From: Pseudomonas abieticivorans
GTDB lineage: Bacteria > Pseudomonadota > Gammaproteobacteria > Pseudomonadales > Pseudomonadaceae
Assembly (NCBI RefSeq): GCF_023509015.1
Contig: NZ_CP094975.1
Span: forward strand, 5,077,501 to 5,141,500
Direction of reading: 5' to 3'
Length of the DNA stretch: 64,000 nucleotides
The notes beneath the pieces are model-generated. The model worked only from the letters and a program-made list of their open reading frames with translations, was not told the origin of the DNA and searched no databases. Made by a program: the position numbers and the translations under genes. Each line of letters begins with the position of its first letter. Position 1 is the stretch's first letter. Shown in pieces: positions 29,322-40,352 of this stretch.

Positions 29322-32300
29322 ATGTCGGGTGGGGCGCTTTCGTCTATCAGGCCATTGGTCGACTATGTCGATCCGATTGACATTGCACTCGGTGAATTTC
29401 TACCGAGCGACAGTCTCGCTACTCATGATCAGATCTTGTCGCAGATCCTGGTATCCAGTGTTTGGAGTGATCAGGACGAGAGTGGGTTTACCCTTGGTGC
29501 CGAGTTCTATCTCGGCAAGCTGGGCACTCTGTGCCTGCCCGGATTAGAACAACTCAAGCTTTCGTTCAACAACAACAGTATGGCTAAGGGCATCCTCTTT
29601 TGCGGAGAAAAGTCATACCTCAAGCTTGAGGATGTCGAAGTTACCCTGCACATCGCACCGGAAATACTGCGCGACGCCCATGGCAACGGCGCAACCATTT
29701 CCGCGAATTGCGGTCTACACTTTGATGATAGCACGGGCTTTAATTTCCTCCCGTTCAAGGACGCATCGCTGAACGATGCCCGGATTGCCGGGACCGACAT
29801 TGCCCTGACGCTCAATGGCATTCACTTCGATCCGAGCTCCGAAGATTTTTTGAGCGTCAAGAGCGGCAGCATTTCCTTGCCCATGCTCTCAGATAGCGCC
29901 GGCAATCCGCTCGTACTTCAGGGACAAAAAATCTCCATTAGCCTGGACGGTCCTAGCGGAGTTTTCGAGCGCACGCCAGGAGCACCGCTATCCCTGAACC
30001 TGCATGGTTTTGCCTGCGAGATCGACGATGCGCGCGTTTCGCTCGACCACGGGCAATTGGTAGGTGTCGCACTTGGTGGACGCATCGATCTTGGTAAGTT
30101 CCTTGCTCCCGGGAGAGACACCGGTTGGGTCGGCATCGAATTCTCGATCGGACCTGGCGGCTTGGTTGCGGCACTTTCGCGTGATGAACCAATCGTCGAC
30201 ATGAAGGTCGATAGCTTGCTCGATCTCGCAGTCGATGCAATAAGATTGGATGGCGCAGGGCAGGGGGGTGATGGAACCCTTTGGCTATCGGGCAACGTGA
30301 CGCCGAGGTTCAGAGGCGTCAACGGTAATTGGCCGACCTTGGCGTTCGATGAAATCGGCATTGGTCCGAATGGTGGATTGCGATTGGCAAAGGGCGCCAC
30401 GGTCGCGACGACGCAACCATTCGTGTTGTCCTGGAACTTCCTCAAGCTGACAGTCACGGCCTTCAGTCTCCAGCGCCCCTTGGATGCACCCGATGACCTA
30501 GAGCTTCGGATCAGTGCGGCCGTGGACATCATCTCAGGCATGCCGGCCGGAGCGTCGGTCGATGGCCTTGTCGCCCGCTGGCAAGAGCAAAGGCGACGTC
30601 GCCGTGAGCTTCAACGGCATCCGGCTAAAGTATGGGACGCCTGGAGGCTTTGCATTTGCCGCAAGCATATCTTGGGACGAGACCCGGTACGCCCTGTCCG
30701 GCACCGGTCATCTCGACATTCCATCGATCGACATGCGCCTGGACGTCGTCGTGGAGGCGGCTCGGGAAAACGGGATCAACACGTTCTTCCTGGCTGCCGA
30801 GGCGGACCTCGTACCGGGCGGCATCCCGATTGGGACCACGGGCATGTCCCTATACGCGGTTTCGGGCTTTTTGGCCTACAATCTAGCATTGTACCTTCCG
30901 CACACCGGTCCACGTCGGTTCTTCGATGCATTTATGGCGCCACCGGCAGGCAGTTTTGCCGCCCGCCGCAAATGGATAACATCTGCAGGGTCGAACGCCC
31001 TTGGTCTCGGCGTGGTGATCGGTACGGCGGACGACGGCTGGCTATTTTCCGCGCGCGGCGCGCTCATGGTCACGTTCCCGGATCTTGCGATCTTGTTGAC
31101 CGCCACGGGTGAACTGCTCAAGGAACGCCAGCCCCTCAACGAAACCGAAGAGGGCAAGCTTGCCGCCTTGCTTGCGGTGTATCCAGCCGAGCAGCTACTC
31201 CGGCTTGATTTTACTGCGCAGTGGAGCAGCCCTCCGCTCTTTGAGGTCCAAGGCAGCGGTGGCGGCGAGTTTCGCGGCGACAAGCCATTCGACTTCAAAG
31301 TGTGGCTCGGCCAGCGGCCATCCATAGGTGCCCCCGTTTCCGCCCGCGCCATCAAGCTCGGGTCGCAGTGGCTGATCAACTCCGAATTCTGGTTTGGTCT
31401 CGATGCCAGGCGGCAAGCCGACATCGGCATTCGCTCCCGCATTGAGCTGAAAGCCGGGAGCGGGGGACTCTATGCTGAGATCGTGGCATCTACCGGTGGC
31501 GAGGCCATTCTCGCCTGGCGACCCTTGCAGTTTGAAGGAAGCCTCGCCTTGCGTGGAAGGGCAAGGCTCGTGGCAGGTGGACTGTCACTGGGCATAAGCT
31601 TGTCGGCTGGGTTCAACCTGCAGCTCGATCGCCCACGGCGGCTTGAGATTCCCTTGAGAGCCTGTATCGAAATCGATCTCGGATTCACGAGCTTCGAAAT
31701 CTGTCTGGCTTTCACGTTCCTTTGGCGCAACGAGCAGGCGCCCGAGCTGCCTGCGCTCATCCATGGATTGACCACGCTACCCCGTTTTTGGGAACCACGG
31801 CCCCGGCTCGGCACCGATAATCCCGTAGGCAGTGGCATTTCCCACCATCTCTCGGAGGAAAACTTCGGCTCGTTCGACCTGGGAATAGTCCCGCCCCACA
31901 GCGAGCTTGTCCTCGAATTTTCCAAGAGCATGTTCGTAAGCCCGGCAGTTACGGCGGCTGCAAGTCTTAACGACTTGGCCACGCCCTTTCCCCAAAAGAT
32001 CGGTTCGACGTCTGGCTGGTTGGCGAAATGGACGCTTGAAAAAATGGAGCTGCTCGACGTGTCCAAGGGGCGTCCCGTCGATCTTTTTGGAACATTCTCG
32101 CGCTCGCCACTCACCAATACGGACAAGAATTATACGCCGCGGCCTCCCAACACGGAGCTCCGGCTGCTTTCCTCGCGTCGCTTCGGTTCTGACGGCTCAC
32201 TGGGAGGAGGTGGCGCCGAAAACTCCTCGCCGATCGACTGCGCGCCCAAGCCTACGATTGTCACCAAGTGTATCAAGCTGGTGGATCTCCAGGTCGGATA

Positions 32301-33738
32301 TGGATTCCTGGCCAACGGATGGCTCTACCATTGGAGGCCGGACAGGAAAGGGAGCCAAACGAGAGACAATCGCTACGGTGTCGGGATGGCGATTGGCGAC
32401 ATCTTCGAAATCTGGATTCCCATTGAAATCGACGAGGTCACCGTTGCCTTGGCGGATTATGTCCCGAAGCAACCGCCAGTTCCCGGGACCGAGAAGAAGC
32501 GCCCTTTTCCCAATACATCGCCCGAGCCACTTCGGTTCTGGGGGGAAAATAGGAAGATATTACTCGAGCTTTGCTTGAGCGAGCTCGTTGCCGATGCCAG
32601 CCAGGGACACCAAGTCTGGGAGGGGTCTTCCGGCAAGGAGGAATGGAATGTCGATCCCGAGGCTCGCCTGCTCATTCCCGGCCATCGATATCAACTGGAT
32701 CTTCAGATGTCCGGGCAACTACTGCGGGGAAGCGGCAATTCCGGCGCGCCGTCGGCCTACCATCGGACCTACACGTTTACCGCAGATCGGGCTCCTGACT
32801 GGTTGAACGGACTAGGCCGAGCAATCGATGCTCGCTATCCGGATGACGGGGTTCGTCCGATTTATCGGGACTATGATCTGGTCGTCCTGTTCAAGGACAC
32901 CTTTTTCAACGCTCTCTACAAGCTGGATAAGCGCCGGCTTGGCGTTCGCCTTCGAAACACAGATGGCGAATTGGTTTCCACTGCCGATGGCGGCGTACTC
33001 CTCCCAACTCAATGGGAATTGGGAAAAGCCCAGCGCTCTCCTGTCGAGGAATGGTGGCTCGAAAGCCGGCGGGATGACCAAGCACACCCGTGTGAAGTCG
33101 GTGTTCCCGAGCCAGAGCAGGGCGAGACTTGCCTTCCGATTGCCTTGAAGGACCTGAATCTGCGGCCGCAGATCCGCTACTTTGCGGAATTGGTCGCTGT
33201 CGACGATGGCCCTGACAGTGCAAACGCAACGCCACCCTTGGCCAGCTGGAGTTTCACGACCTCTCGCTTCAAGACGTTCACGGATATGTTCACTCCGTTG
33301 CCGTCCTCGACGCCGATTGGCGTGACGCAGCTCTATCCGAGCGTCTCCCAGAGATTCGAGGACCTAGCCAAGGCGTTCTCCTTCCCGGTCATTCACCTAC
33401 CCCTTCAGGCAAGCGCAACGCCCATGTTGATTGGGAACAGGCTGGTGTATCTGCTGATTGAAGCACCCGAGCCGATGGATGATGAAGCCGGCAGGCTTTC
33501 GATCAAGATCGATCATGTCCTTCTTGCCAAGCCTCCTGTTTTCAATCTCGACAAAACCCGGCTAATCGCCGAACTCCCGACGCCTGTGGTCCTTACCGAT
33601 CCCGATCAAAAGGTCGACCTGTCCCTGATATGGGTGGCTGAACCCCAGGACGCGCCGCGCCACCTGAGGCGTACGATTTCCGGGAAAGCCTGGAGCGAAA
33701 CAATCGGATGGAAAATCTCGCTTGGAGGATTGTTCTGA
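29322..33738 (+). pseudogene. Giant protein 1 of the three-gene operon, interrupted by one frameshift
   Basis: Two long frames overlap by 600 bases: 29322-31112 and 30514-33738. Meaningful sequence runs in the first up to about 30570 (AAVDIISGMPAGASVDGL) and continues in the second from about 30570 (SPAGKSKGDVAVSFNGIRLK), so a +1 shift restores a single product of about 1470 residues. GAGGG precedes the ATG at 29322. The protein is rich in beta-strand-like repeats such as DLELRISAAVDI and RYALSGTGHLDIPSIDMRLD, has no signal peptide or membrane helix, and vaguely resembles DUF6603-type large proteins. The frameshift may be a mutation, an error or programmed. Function unknown. Confidence 0.7.
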
Positions 33739-36700
33739 TGTCAAACGATCTCCAGGTTCTTGCCCGATTTCGCGAGCCGGTTTCCGGGGATCCCCCGGTT
33801 GCCGCCGTGCGGTGGGCATTTCATGCGGAACGTGATTTTCCAGAACATGGATTCACGCTGACACGCACCAACATGGGCAATGCCGAGATTGTCGCCAAAG
33901 ATCTCAAGCTGCCCGGCGCGATCCAGACGACAGGTGGTACTTGGCAGATTGACCTCCAGAAATTGGAAAAGGACCGGGTCAAGCGCTCGGCAATCCCCTA
34001 TGGCCCAGCGCTGCCGTATAAGCCAGGTGCCGCCAGCCTCTTGCCGGCCCTTGCCTTCGCATTGGCCAATCCGGATCCGCAGTTTCTTTCGTTGCAGCTC
34101 GAAGCCGTCGCCAAGATGTTGGGCGAGCCACACCTAAGAGACGTGGAACTTGATCAGGACCATTGGCACGGCAATCCGGTCCCGGACTACACGGAACTCC
34201 TGGCGATGACCAACGGGACGCCCGACGAACGAGATATCTACGAGGCGGTCGTCCATTACTATCAAGATCGAACGAAGGCTTACCTTGCCTATGTTGCAAC
34301 TCATTTTGGCATGGCGAAATTCCTGGGGCTAGGCATAGAAGATGTCCTGCCAAACGGGATGGGCGGAATTGTTGATTACGTGGTGACCGCAAATTGGCCG
34401 AAATCGGAAAGCAGCAGCACGCGAGCTGATGATCCCGGTTCGGGATGGCCCGCCGAGCCAATTCGCCTTCGGATAGACCAGGCTGATACCACGATCGGAT
34501 ATCCACCATATGGTCGGTTCTACGGCGCACTTGCCAAATGGAAGCCCGTACGTCCCGCTTCCGACATCGCAGCGACATCTCCAGATGACGAGACCCTGTT
34601 TAGCCACCTCGTGAACAACGCCATGAGGGGGCCGCGCGTCTATCCTGCCCCCTTGGCCCGCATCGTTTGGGATGCGCAGAAATCGGAAGGTAACCCTGAT
34701 GAGCCCGCTCCACTTCTGACCAAGGATGCTCATGCGTGGCGCATCGAGCGGCAGGTCCTCGGAAAGCACACCGCCGTCGAAGAGTTCGCGCCTGCCTTCG
34801 ATCCGTCAGGGCCCAAAATTGAGGTTTGCCACGACGGCGAGATGGTTCTGCGAACAACGGACCTGTTCTTCGAGGACGATGTCGATTTGCCTTACGGCGA
34901 GGGCCCGCTTGAAGGCTGGAATTGGTATCGTGTCGCTGGAATCGATCTCTTTGGGATTGCAGGACCAATGTCCGATCCTGCGCCGGTACGGTTGCTGGAC
35001 AAATATGCGCCGCCGCCGCCGATGGTTCGTATCGCCGCAGAACGGGTGGAATTTCCCGCGGGAAATCCAGGTTCGGTCATGGTGGGCATGGAATGGGATG
35101 GGCTGCGGGAACACATGGCCCCCGATACGGCACAGTTCAGGCTTCACCAGACCTGGATTGCGGTCAGATATTTTGCGCTGGCGGTTACTGCGGTCATGCC
35201 GATCACGGGAAGCCAGACCGCGCTCAACTGCGTCCAGGTCGACATTAGCCTGGCGGACGGCCAGGGAACGGCAATCGATCAATCTCTCCTTAAGAGGTTC
35301 GTCGGTGGCTCCTTGCTAACCGCCGATGGCGAATATGCGGTGCTAGGCATCCAGGGACACAATACGTTAAGGGTCCGCCGTTCGGGGGGGCGTGAGCCAA
35401 CCGTCGGCGACGGCTCGCTTCGCTATGCCGACGCAGCAATAGAGGGGCCCCCTCAATTCTTCCAACGCCGCCCGACAAGGGTTGGCGGTGTTCGCGTCGT
35501 GACCGTTTCGCCCCTCGTCGTCGAGTTGTTGGACGAGAGCGACAACCTGATAGTGCCCGGCGTCGGACGCATTCATTTCCATCTGCTGAACGAGAGCTTC
35601 GCCGTTGAGCCGGAGGGATCCAGGCAACAGTTCGCGGTTCGCCCCCCGGGGCCAACGGAGGTCTCGGCGATCGCGGTGTTCATCGCACTGATGTCACTGC
35701 CAGCAGGCGAAACTGAAGCGTTTCTTAATGGCTCACCAGGTCTTTTCCTGCCAAGCCAGGTGAATAATGCGGCTCTGTACCCGCCAGCTGGCTTCATGAC
35801 CGGTACATTGGAGATTTCCGCTCATGCCGTGGATGGCTACGGAAATGAGAGCACAAAAGCAGAAGCGATCGTCGTTGCTTCGGCACACGTGGAGCCAACT
35901 GGCCCCGAGTGGGTCGAGCGGCTTTGGGCCAAGGACTCTGCCGAATATATAGACCAGGCTTCCGTCTCGCTTGCATGGCCGGCGATCCCGAATGCTGTTC
36001 GTTACGACCTTGAGCGAGCATTGGAAGCCGCCCTTGGATGCACGCCGCTCAGTTCCGACGATCTACTTGTATCGGCAGCTCGAGTCATAGCAAACCACGG
36101 AGCGTTCAGTCGGATCACCAGCAGCGCATTCCTGCCTCGACATGTCGACTACCTGCCCGGGCGTGCGCCGACACGCGCGATTTACCGTGTAAGAGGTGTT
36201 TCGGCCGCTGGCACGCTCGGTGGCTGGATTCTTGTCGCACTTGTTCGCGTGACGGACGTACGTATTCCGGCGAAGTCTGTCTTGCTCGGGGTTCGACCGC
36301 ACCCGACAGAGGAAAGGACTTTCATTTGCACGTGGACACAGGCAGGGGCGCCCGCAGGGATCGGCTTTGCTGTCGAGCTCCGCGACGTTGCCCTGGTCGG
36401 CGAAGATGAAAGCCGTTGGGAGCGTGTCGTTGATTTTTTTCCGAATGGTATCGCGGCGGACCTTGCTGGCCGATTTACCGCGGCCGTTGGCCGGCGCCCG
36501 CCTGGACGTTGGCAGGAGGTGCGCATCATACCCGCGCGTCATGCGCTGGATCCGGATGACCCGCGCGCGATCCTGACGAGACGTATCGAGGGAGAACCAT
36601 CGAATCCCATGCGAGCGCGCGCCAACGGTGAGCTTCATGCACCCGCGGACCTTCGCACCTCAGTTTCGCACGAGGGCAGGGTTGTGCTGAACTGGCGCAA

Positions 36701-36908
36701 TGAAGACGAGTATGAACAGCTGGAGCTCAGGCGACGTGCGCCCGGCGGCAGTGGATTCGAGCGCCGGCTTGTTGGCGGTGATACGGAGACATTCCAAGAG
36801 CCCGAACCTCTCCTATCCAGGGGAGCGTGGACGTATGAGCTCGTCGGGATCGGTGTCGGGCGCCGCGCCACCTCGCAACGGGCGATTGCGATTTGGGGTG
36901 ATGCATGA
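33738..36908 (+). CDS. Giant protein 2, beta-rich with fibronectin-III-like segments
   Basis: A 1056-residue protein that I do not recognise as a whole. The ATG at 33738 overlaps the upstream stop (TGATG) and has GGAGG 9 bases before it, so translation is coupled. FN3-like sandwich segments are suggested by ASVSLAWPAIPNAVRYDLER (about 745-765), RTFICTWTQAGAPAGIGFAV (about 866-885) and GRVVLNWRNEDEYEQLELRR (about 985-1005). There is no signal peptide or membrane helix. Its stop overlaps the next start (ATGA). The repeated sandwich domains suggest binding or a structural role on a surface or particle; this is inference. Confidence 0.8.
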   Translation: MSNDLQVLARFREPVSGDPPVAAVRWAFHAERDFPEHGFTLTRTNMGNAEIVAKDLKLPGAIQTTGGTWQIDLQKLEKDRVKRSAIPYGPALPYKPGAASLLPALAFALANPDPQFLSLQLEAVAKMLGEPHLRDVELDQDHWHGNPVPDYTELLAMTNGTPDERDIYEAVVHYYQDRTKAYLAYVATHFGMAKFLGLGIEDVLPNGMGGIVDYVVTANWPKSESSSTRADDPGSGWPAEPIRLRIDQADTTIGYPPYGRFYGALAKWKPVRPASDIAATSPDDETLFSHLVNNAMRGPRVYPAPLARIVWDAQKSEGNPDEPAPLLTKDAHAWRIERQVLGKHTAVEEFAPAFDPSGPKIEVCHDGEMVLRTTDLFFEDDVDLPYGEGPLEGWNWYRVAGIDLFGIAGPMSDPAPVRLLDKYAPPPPMVRIAAERVEFPAGNPGSVMVGMEWDGLREHMAPDTAQFRLHQTWIAVRYFALAVTAVMPITGSQTALNCVQVDISLADGQGTAIDQSLLKRFVGGSLLTADGEYAVLGIQGHNTLRVRRSGGREPTVGDGSLRYADAAIEGPPQFFQRRPTRVGGVRVVTVSPLVVELLDESDNLIVPGVGRIHFHLLNESFAVEPEGSRQQFAVRPPGPTEVSAIAVFIALMSLPAGETEAFLNGSPGLFLPSQVNNAALYPPAGFMTGTLEISAHAVDGYGNESTKAEAIVVASAHVEPTGPEWVERLWAKDSAEYIDQASVSLAWPAIPNAVRYDLERALEAALGCTPLSSDDLLVSAARVIANHGAFSRITSSAFLPRHVDYLPGRAPTRAIYRVRGVSAAGTLGGWILVALVRVTDVRIPAKSVLLGVRPHPTEERTFICTWTQAGAPAGIGFAVELRDVALVGEDESRWERVVDFFPNGIAADLAGRFTAAVGRRPPGRWQEVRIIPARHALDPDDPRAILTRRIEGEPSNPMRARANGELHAPADLRTSVSHEGRVVLNWRNEDEYEQLELRRRAPGGSGFERRLVGGDTETFQEPEPLLSRGAWTYELVGIGVGRRATSQRAIAIWGDA

Positions 36909-39364
36909 CAATCAAATTTGGCCCAATGGCGTTTCGAGTACCGATAAGCAAGGCGGACCGCGCCAACATCGCCGACCCCAAAGTCGAACCCGGTGACGGG
37001 ACAAGTTGGCCGCGCGAAACCGCGGCCATTTCCGGAACCTGGCCCGGAGGGGCTTTCAAAAACCTGCCGGCCGTTCGCCCAATCTTTCCCGGAGCTATGC
37101 GTTTCATCGCCTTCAATCCCGGCGAAGTGCCCACGCTCTCGCAGGTCGAAGCGAACACAAAGGACGGGCGGGTCAACGATGCTTATCTGGCTACGTTGCA
37201 GTTGTCTGGCACGCTGCTGGTCCGCGCTCAGCACGCCAAGCATTTGACAGACATTGCGTCGGCGGGAACGATCGATGCTATCGGGGAGTGCCCGACCCTT
37301 GCGATGTACGGACCAGTGCAGTTGAGCAGCGATTTTCTGCGAAAGGCTCTCTTGGATTTCAATACTGGGCTGCTCGCGGCATCGTTGAACGAGGGACTGT
37401 CACCGATCAATCCTGGTGATACGGCCTGGGAAGCGCGCGCTCTTTTTTACTTCCTAAGCGGTAACTACGAGCCGGTGCTGAGAGCAGGGGCCGCATTGTC
37501 AAGCGACGATGCCGAACGGCTTCCCATGCCGCAATTGCCCCTGACCTACAACAAATTCACGCTTAATATCGCCCTGGCTTGGACGCGTGAGCCAGCAGCT
37601 GAACTGTTTTCCCCGAAATCCAAGGACCTTGAAATCATTCCCGCGTTGCCTTTCATGCGGCATATCGGGGCCAAGGGCATTCGAGAGCCCATCACCGGAG
37701 ATTCGCTGATCGAGAAATTGTTCGAGGGAGAGGGATCCAGCGAGCCTTGGGTTAATCGCCTCAAGGCCAAGCTTAAGAAAATGGGATTTGGAGCGCTGGA
37801 TGACAGCCTTCCTCTCGAGCAGACCATTCGGGAGTTTCAGATTTCTGCTGCGAGCCCCATCGCCGCGCGCGCAAGGACAAATCCCGCGCCGGAGATTCCC
37901 ATAACGGAGTCACAGCTTGCCTTGCGTCATTTCGATGACCTCGTCGCAGTCGAGCACATTGACAGCTACCTTGGGGTGGTCACTGGCCGTGCGAACCAGA
38001 GGACGAGAGAGTTGGTCGACCAGTGGCACCGCGACGAGTTCAGGTCTCCACTGCTGATTGTCGCCTACAAGGATGAAGACCTCGATGCGAAGGGACGCCC
38101 AAAGTTTGGAGCGGAGCCTGCCTTCAACGACATTTGGTCAAGACAGGAGGTCAAGAACAGCAAGCTGCGGATGTTCGCGGCCGATTTCACTCGCCGACCG
38201 GATGGCTCCGGTTTTCCCGAAAGCGCACTCGAGGCCATTGGCTACTATGCCTCGTTTGGTTCGGGTGGTCCGGACACGCTAAAGCCGAATGCCAACCTGT
38301 GGGTCGACTTGGCTGAGGTCACACCGGAACGTTTACTCTCACTCGATCAGGCGGATCTCATCAAGGCCATGACTCCCGGCGGAAGCAAGGAGTTGGCGGA
38401 TATTGCCTCGAGCTTCAAGATCATTCGGGCAGTCTCCGAGTGTGAAAACCTAGGGTATCTCGACCAAATCAATGCATATGACAATGCGGGTGTTTCCTAC
38501 GGCCCCTGCCATTGGGCAATGGCGGGGGCGGTAGGGGATCCAAAAGGGGCGACCGAACTGGGCGGCTTTGCAGCCTATCTGCGCTATCTTGAACGCGAAG
38601 GTATCGCTCCGGAAGCTGACGTGTTTCTCCCTCAGGGTATTGCGGCTTGGATCGGCCAGGACAATGATGCGTCATCCATTGCCCGGTTGACGGCCGGAGC
38701 CGCCTATTACAGCCAACTCTGCTTCCTCGATGACCGAGCCAAGCCTCGCGCCATGACCTCGGATGGGGTGCGATCCATGATCCCAAGCTGGAGGTCATTT
38801 TATCGCTGGGTACAAATAGGACGTCGTCACCAGCAAATTGGTCTTGGCACCTGGCGCATGGCGTTAAGACGGCTATATCGACTTGCTGGTGTGCCCATCG
38901 AGCTTCCTTCCGCCGCAGAAGGGGAGCCGCCGACCGTGATCAAAATGGGTAATGCATTCAGTAGCGAGTTGCTCATGGCGCAGCTGACGCGGTGGAACGT
39001 CAAGGCGCCAGGTGGGGTCGTTAATGGCAGCCGTGACAAGGAGAAGGCGAGCCAATACATTGTTCGAGCCGTTCAAGCCGCCCGGCAGGATGCCGCGAAG
39101 GTGTCGGCAGGAATCAATAGCAACGAATTCGTGGAAGCTCTCGGGCGCCGCCTCCGCGTCCAGCTGGAGGCGTTTGTTAAAGATATGGCTGCCAAGAAGA
39201 TAGATCATTCAGAATTACCCAGGCACTTTGACGAGATAGCAGATCCAAAATGGGTCGATGATTCTGGTGCGAACCAATACGCCTACCAGCTAGACGGAAA
39301 GCTCCGCAAACTGCTCAGGGATCATGGGACTGTCCGAATCGCATCCCTGAAGCATGAACCGTAA
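36905..39364 (+). CDS. Giant protein 3, PG-binding and lysozyme-like domains
   Basis: An 819-residue protein. A peptidoglycan-binding-like helix bundle is suggested at about 283-313 (LKAKLKKMGFGALDDSLPLE). Residues about 503-690 open with FKIIRAVSECENLGYLDQIN and AYDNAGVSYGPCHWAMAG, which resemble a lysozyme-like fold, with Glu513 or another acidic residue as candidate catalyst. The N-terminal 250 residues match nothing I know. There is no signal peptide, so export would need a dedicated route or lysis. It is coupled by a 4-base overlap to the preceding gene. Cell-wall hydrolase is the best guess, moderately supported. Confidence 0.75.
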   Translation: MTIKFGPMAFRVPISKADRANIADPKVEPGDGTSWPRETAAISGTWPGGAFKNLPAVRPIFPGAMRFIAFNPGEVPTLSQVEANTKDGRVNDAYLATLQLSGTLLVRAQHAKHLTDIASAGTIDAIGECPTLAMYGPVQLSSDFLRKALLDFNTGLLAASLNEGLSPINPGDTAWEARALFYFLSGNYEPVLRAGAALSSDDAERLPMPQLPLTYNKFTLNIALAWTREPAAELFSPKSKDLEIIPALPFMRHIGAKGIREPITGDSLIEKLFEGEGSSEPWVNRLKAKLKKMGFGALDDSLPLEQTIREFQISAASPIAARARTNPAPEIPITESQLALRHFDDLVAVEHIDSYLGVVTGRANQRTRELVDQWHRDEFRSPLLIVAYKDEDLDAKGRPKFGAEPAFNDIWSRQEVKNSKLRMFAADFTRRPDGSGFPESALEAIGYYASFGSGGPDTLKPNANLWVDLAEVTPERLLSLDQADLIKAMTPGGSKELADIASSFKIIRAVSECENLGYLDQINAYDNAGVSYGPCHWAMAGAVGDPKGATELGGFAAYLRYLEREGIAPEADVFLPQGIAAWIGQDNDASSIARLTAGAAYYSQLCFLDDRAKPRAMTSDGVRSMIPSWRSFYRWVQIGRRHQQIGLGTWRMALRRLYRLAGVPIELPSAAEGEPPTVIKMGNAFSSELLMAQLTRWNVKAPGGVVNGSRDKEKASQYIVRAVQAARQDAAKVSAGINSNEFVEALGRRLRVQLEAFVKDMAAKKIDHSELPRHFDEIADPKWVDDSGANQYAYQLDGKLRKLLRDHGTVRIASLKHEP

Positions 39365-39429
39365 GGCGCGTGTCGTCTTGGGCGGCGGTGGACTCCGTAA
39401 GAGATCACCCCTGCCCAGCCGATCATCCT

Positions 39430-40163
39430 TGAACAAGCTCGAGCTTCTCGCCCGGCATGCGGTGTGACAGAGACAGTTCCAACACGATGGGATCGATGCC
39501 CAGGTTCATGGGTAATGGTGCGGTAGGTGGCCCTGAATCCATGGGCGGACATGTCGTACTCGGGCCAGATCTTCTAAAACGATTTGAGCATGGGGGTCGG
39601 GTTTATCGGCCGTCCGAGATAGACCGGTGAGTCGAAGACCCAGCCGTTGCCCTCATCATCCACCACGCGCGTCTCGCGAAGCAGAATCAGGTCTGTTGGC
39701 GCCGATTTAGAAATGACCCGAAGCCTATTCCGGGTCATTTTCCGGACATCGGAAACACGTAGGTGGTCAGGGTGTTCGTCCACTGTTGGGCATGCTTGGC
39801 ATTTTTCCAGCCCGGGGGTGCGCTTCGATGTAGTCGAGGGCACAGGTACGGAAGGTGTTCCCCAGGCTTTTCTCCCGGGCGATGCGTGCCGCTTCTGCCA
39901 GTCGGAGTGCTTTGGCTTTCTGTTCCAGTGGATCGATGCCTTCGCGGATCAGGGCGCGTTGTACATCGGCGCGGGAGCGAGCTTCCTTCAACCCGTAGCG
40001 AGAGTAGGGGCCCAGGCCGATTTCCTTTCGCTCGCCCGCCAGTTGGTAGCGCAATACCCAGGCTTTTCCGGACTGGCGAATAATCAGGCGCATACCGTCG
40101 CCGTCGTCGTACTTGCCAAAAATCCGTAAGAGCTTCAAGCAGTTTCGCGGTGAGCTTGGGCAT
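39430..40163 (-). pseudogene. P4-type tyrosine integrase remnant
   Basis: The start MPKLTAKLLEAL (40163) is followed in another frame by GKYDDGDGMRLIIRQSGKAW and KEIGLGPYSRYGLKEARSRA (DUF4102 arm-binding domain). In a further frame come GWKNAKHAQQWTNTLTTYVF and, after a deletion, the catalytic-domain end MSAHGFRATYRTI (39552) and LELSLSHRMPG. Intact enzymes are near 400 residues; here about 730 bases remain, with several frameshifts and the central part missing. It reads inward from the right end. Confidence 0.85.
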
Positions 40164-40190
40164 GGTGGCGACCTTCCAACGTGAATATCT

Positions 40191-40213
40191 GGTCCCCCAT
40201 TTGGTCCCCCACT
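40191..40213. repeat. GGTCCCCCA repeats near the right end
   Basis: GGTCCCCCAT and GGTCCCCCAC lie in tandem 10 bases apart, upstream of the integrase start. One more copy lies just inside the left end (20154). They are candidate integrase arm-type sites. Confidence 0.55.
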
Positions 40214-40352
40214 GAGACTCGGATTCGGGCGGAAATCAGTGGGACATGGAAGACCTTTTGAGTCTTAAAAGTGCCCAAAAATAGCCGGGATAAAGCGTCC
40301 TTACGTCTATCTATGGACGCCAATGGTCGGATGTGGAAAGTGCCGATAATGA

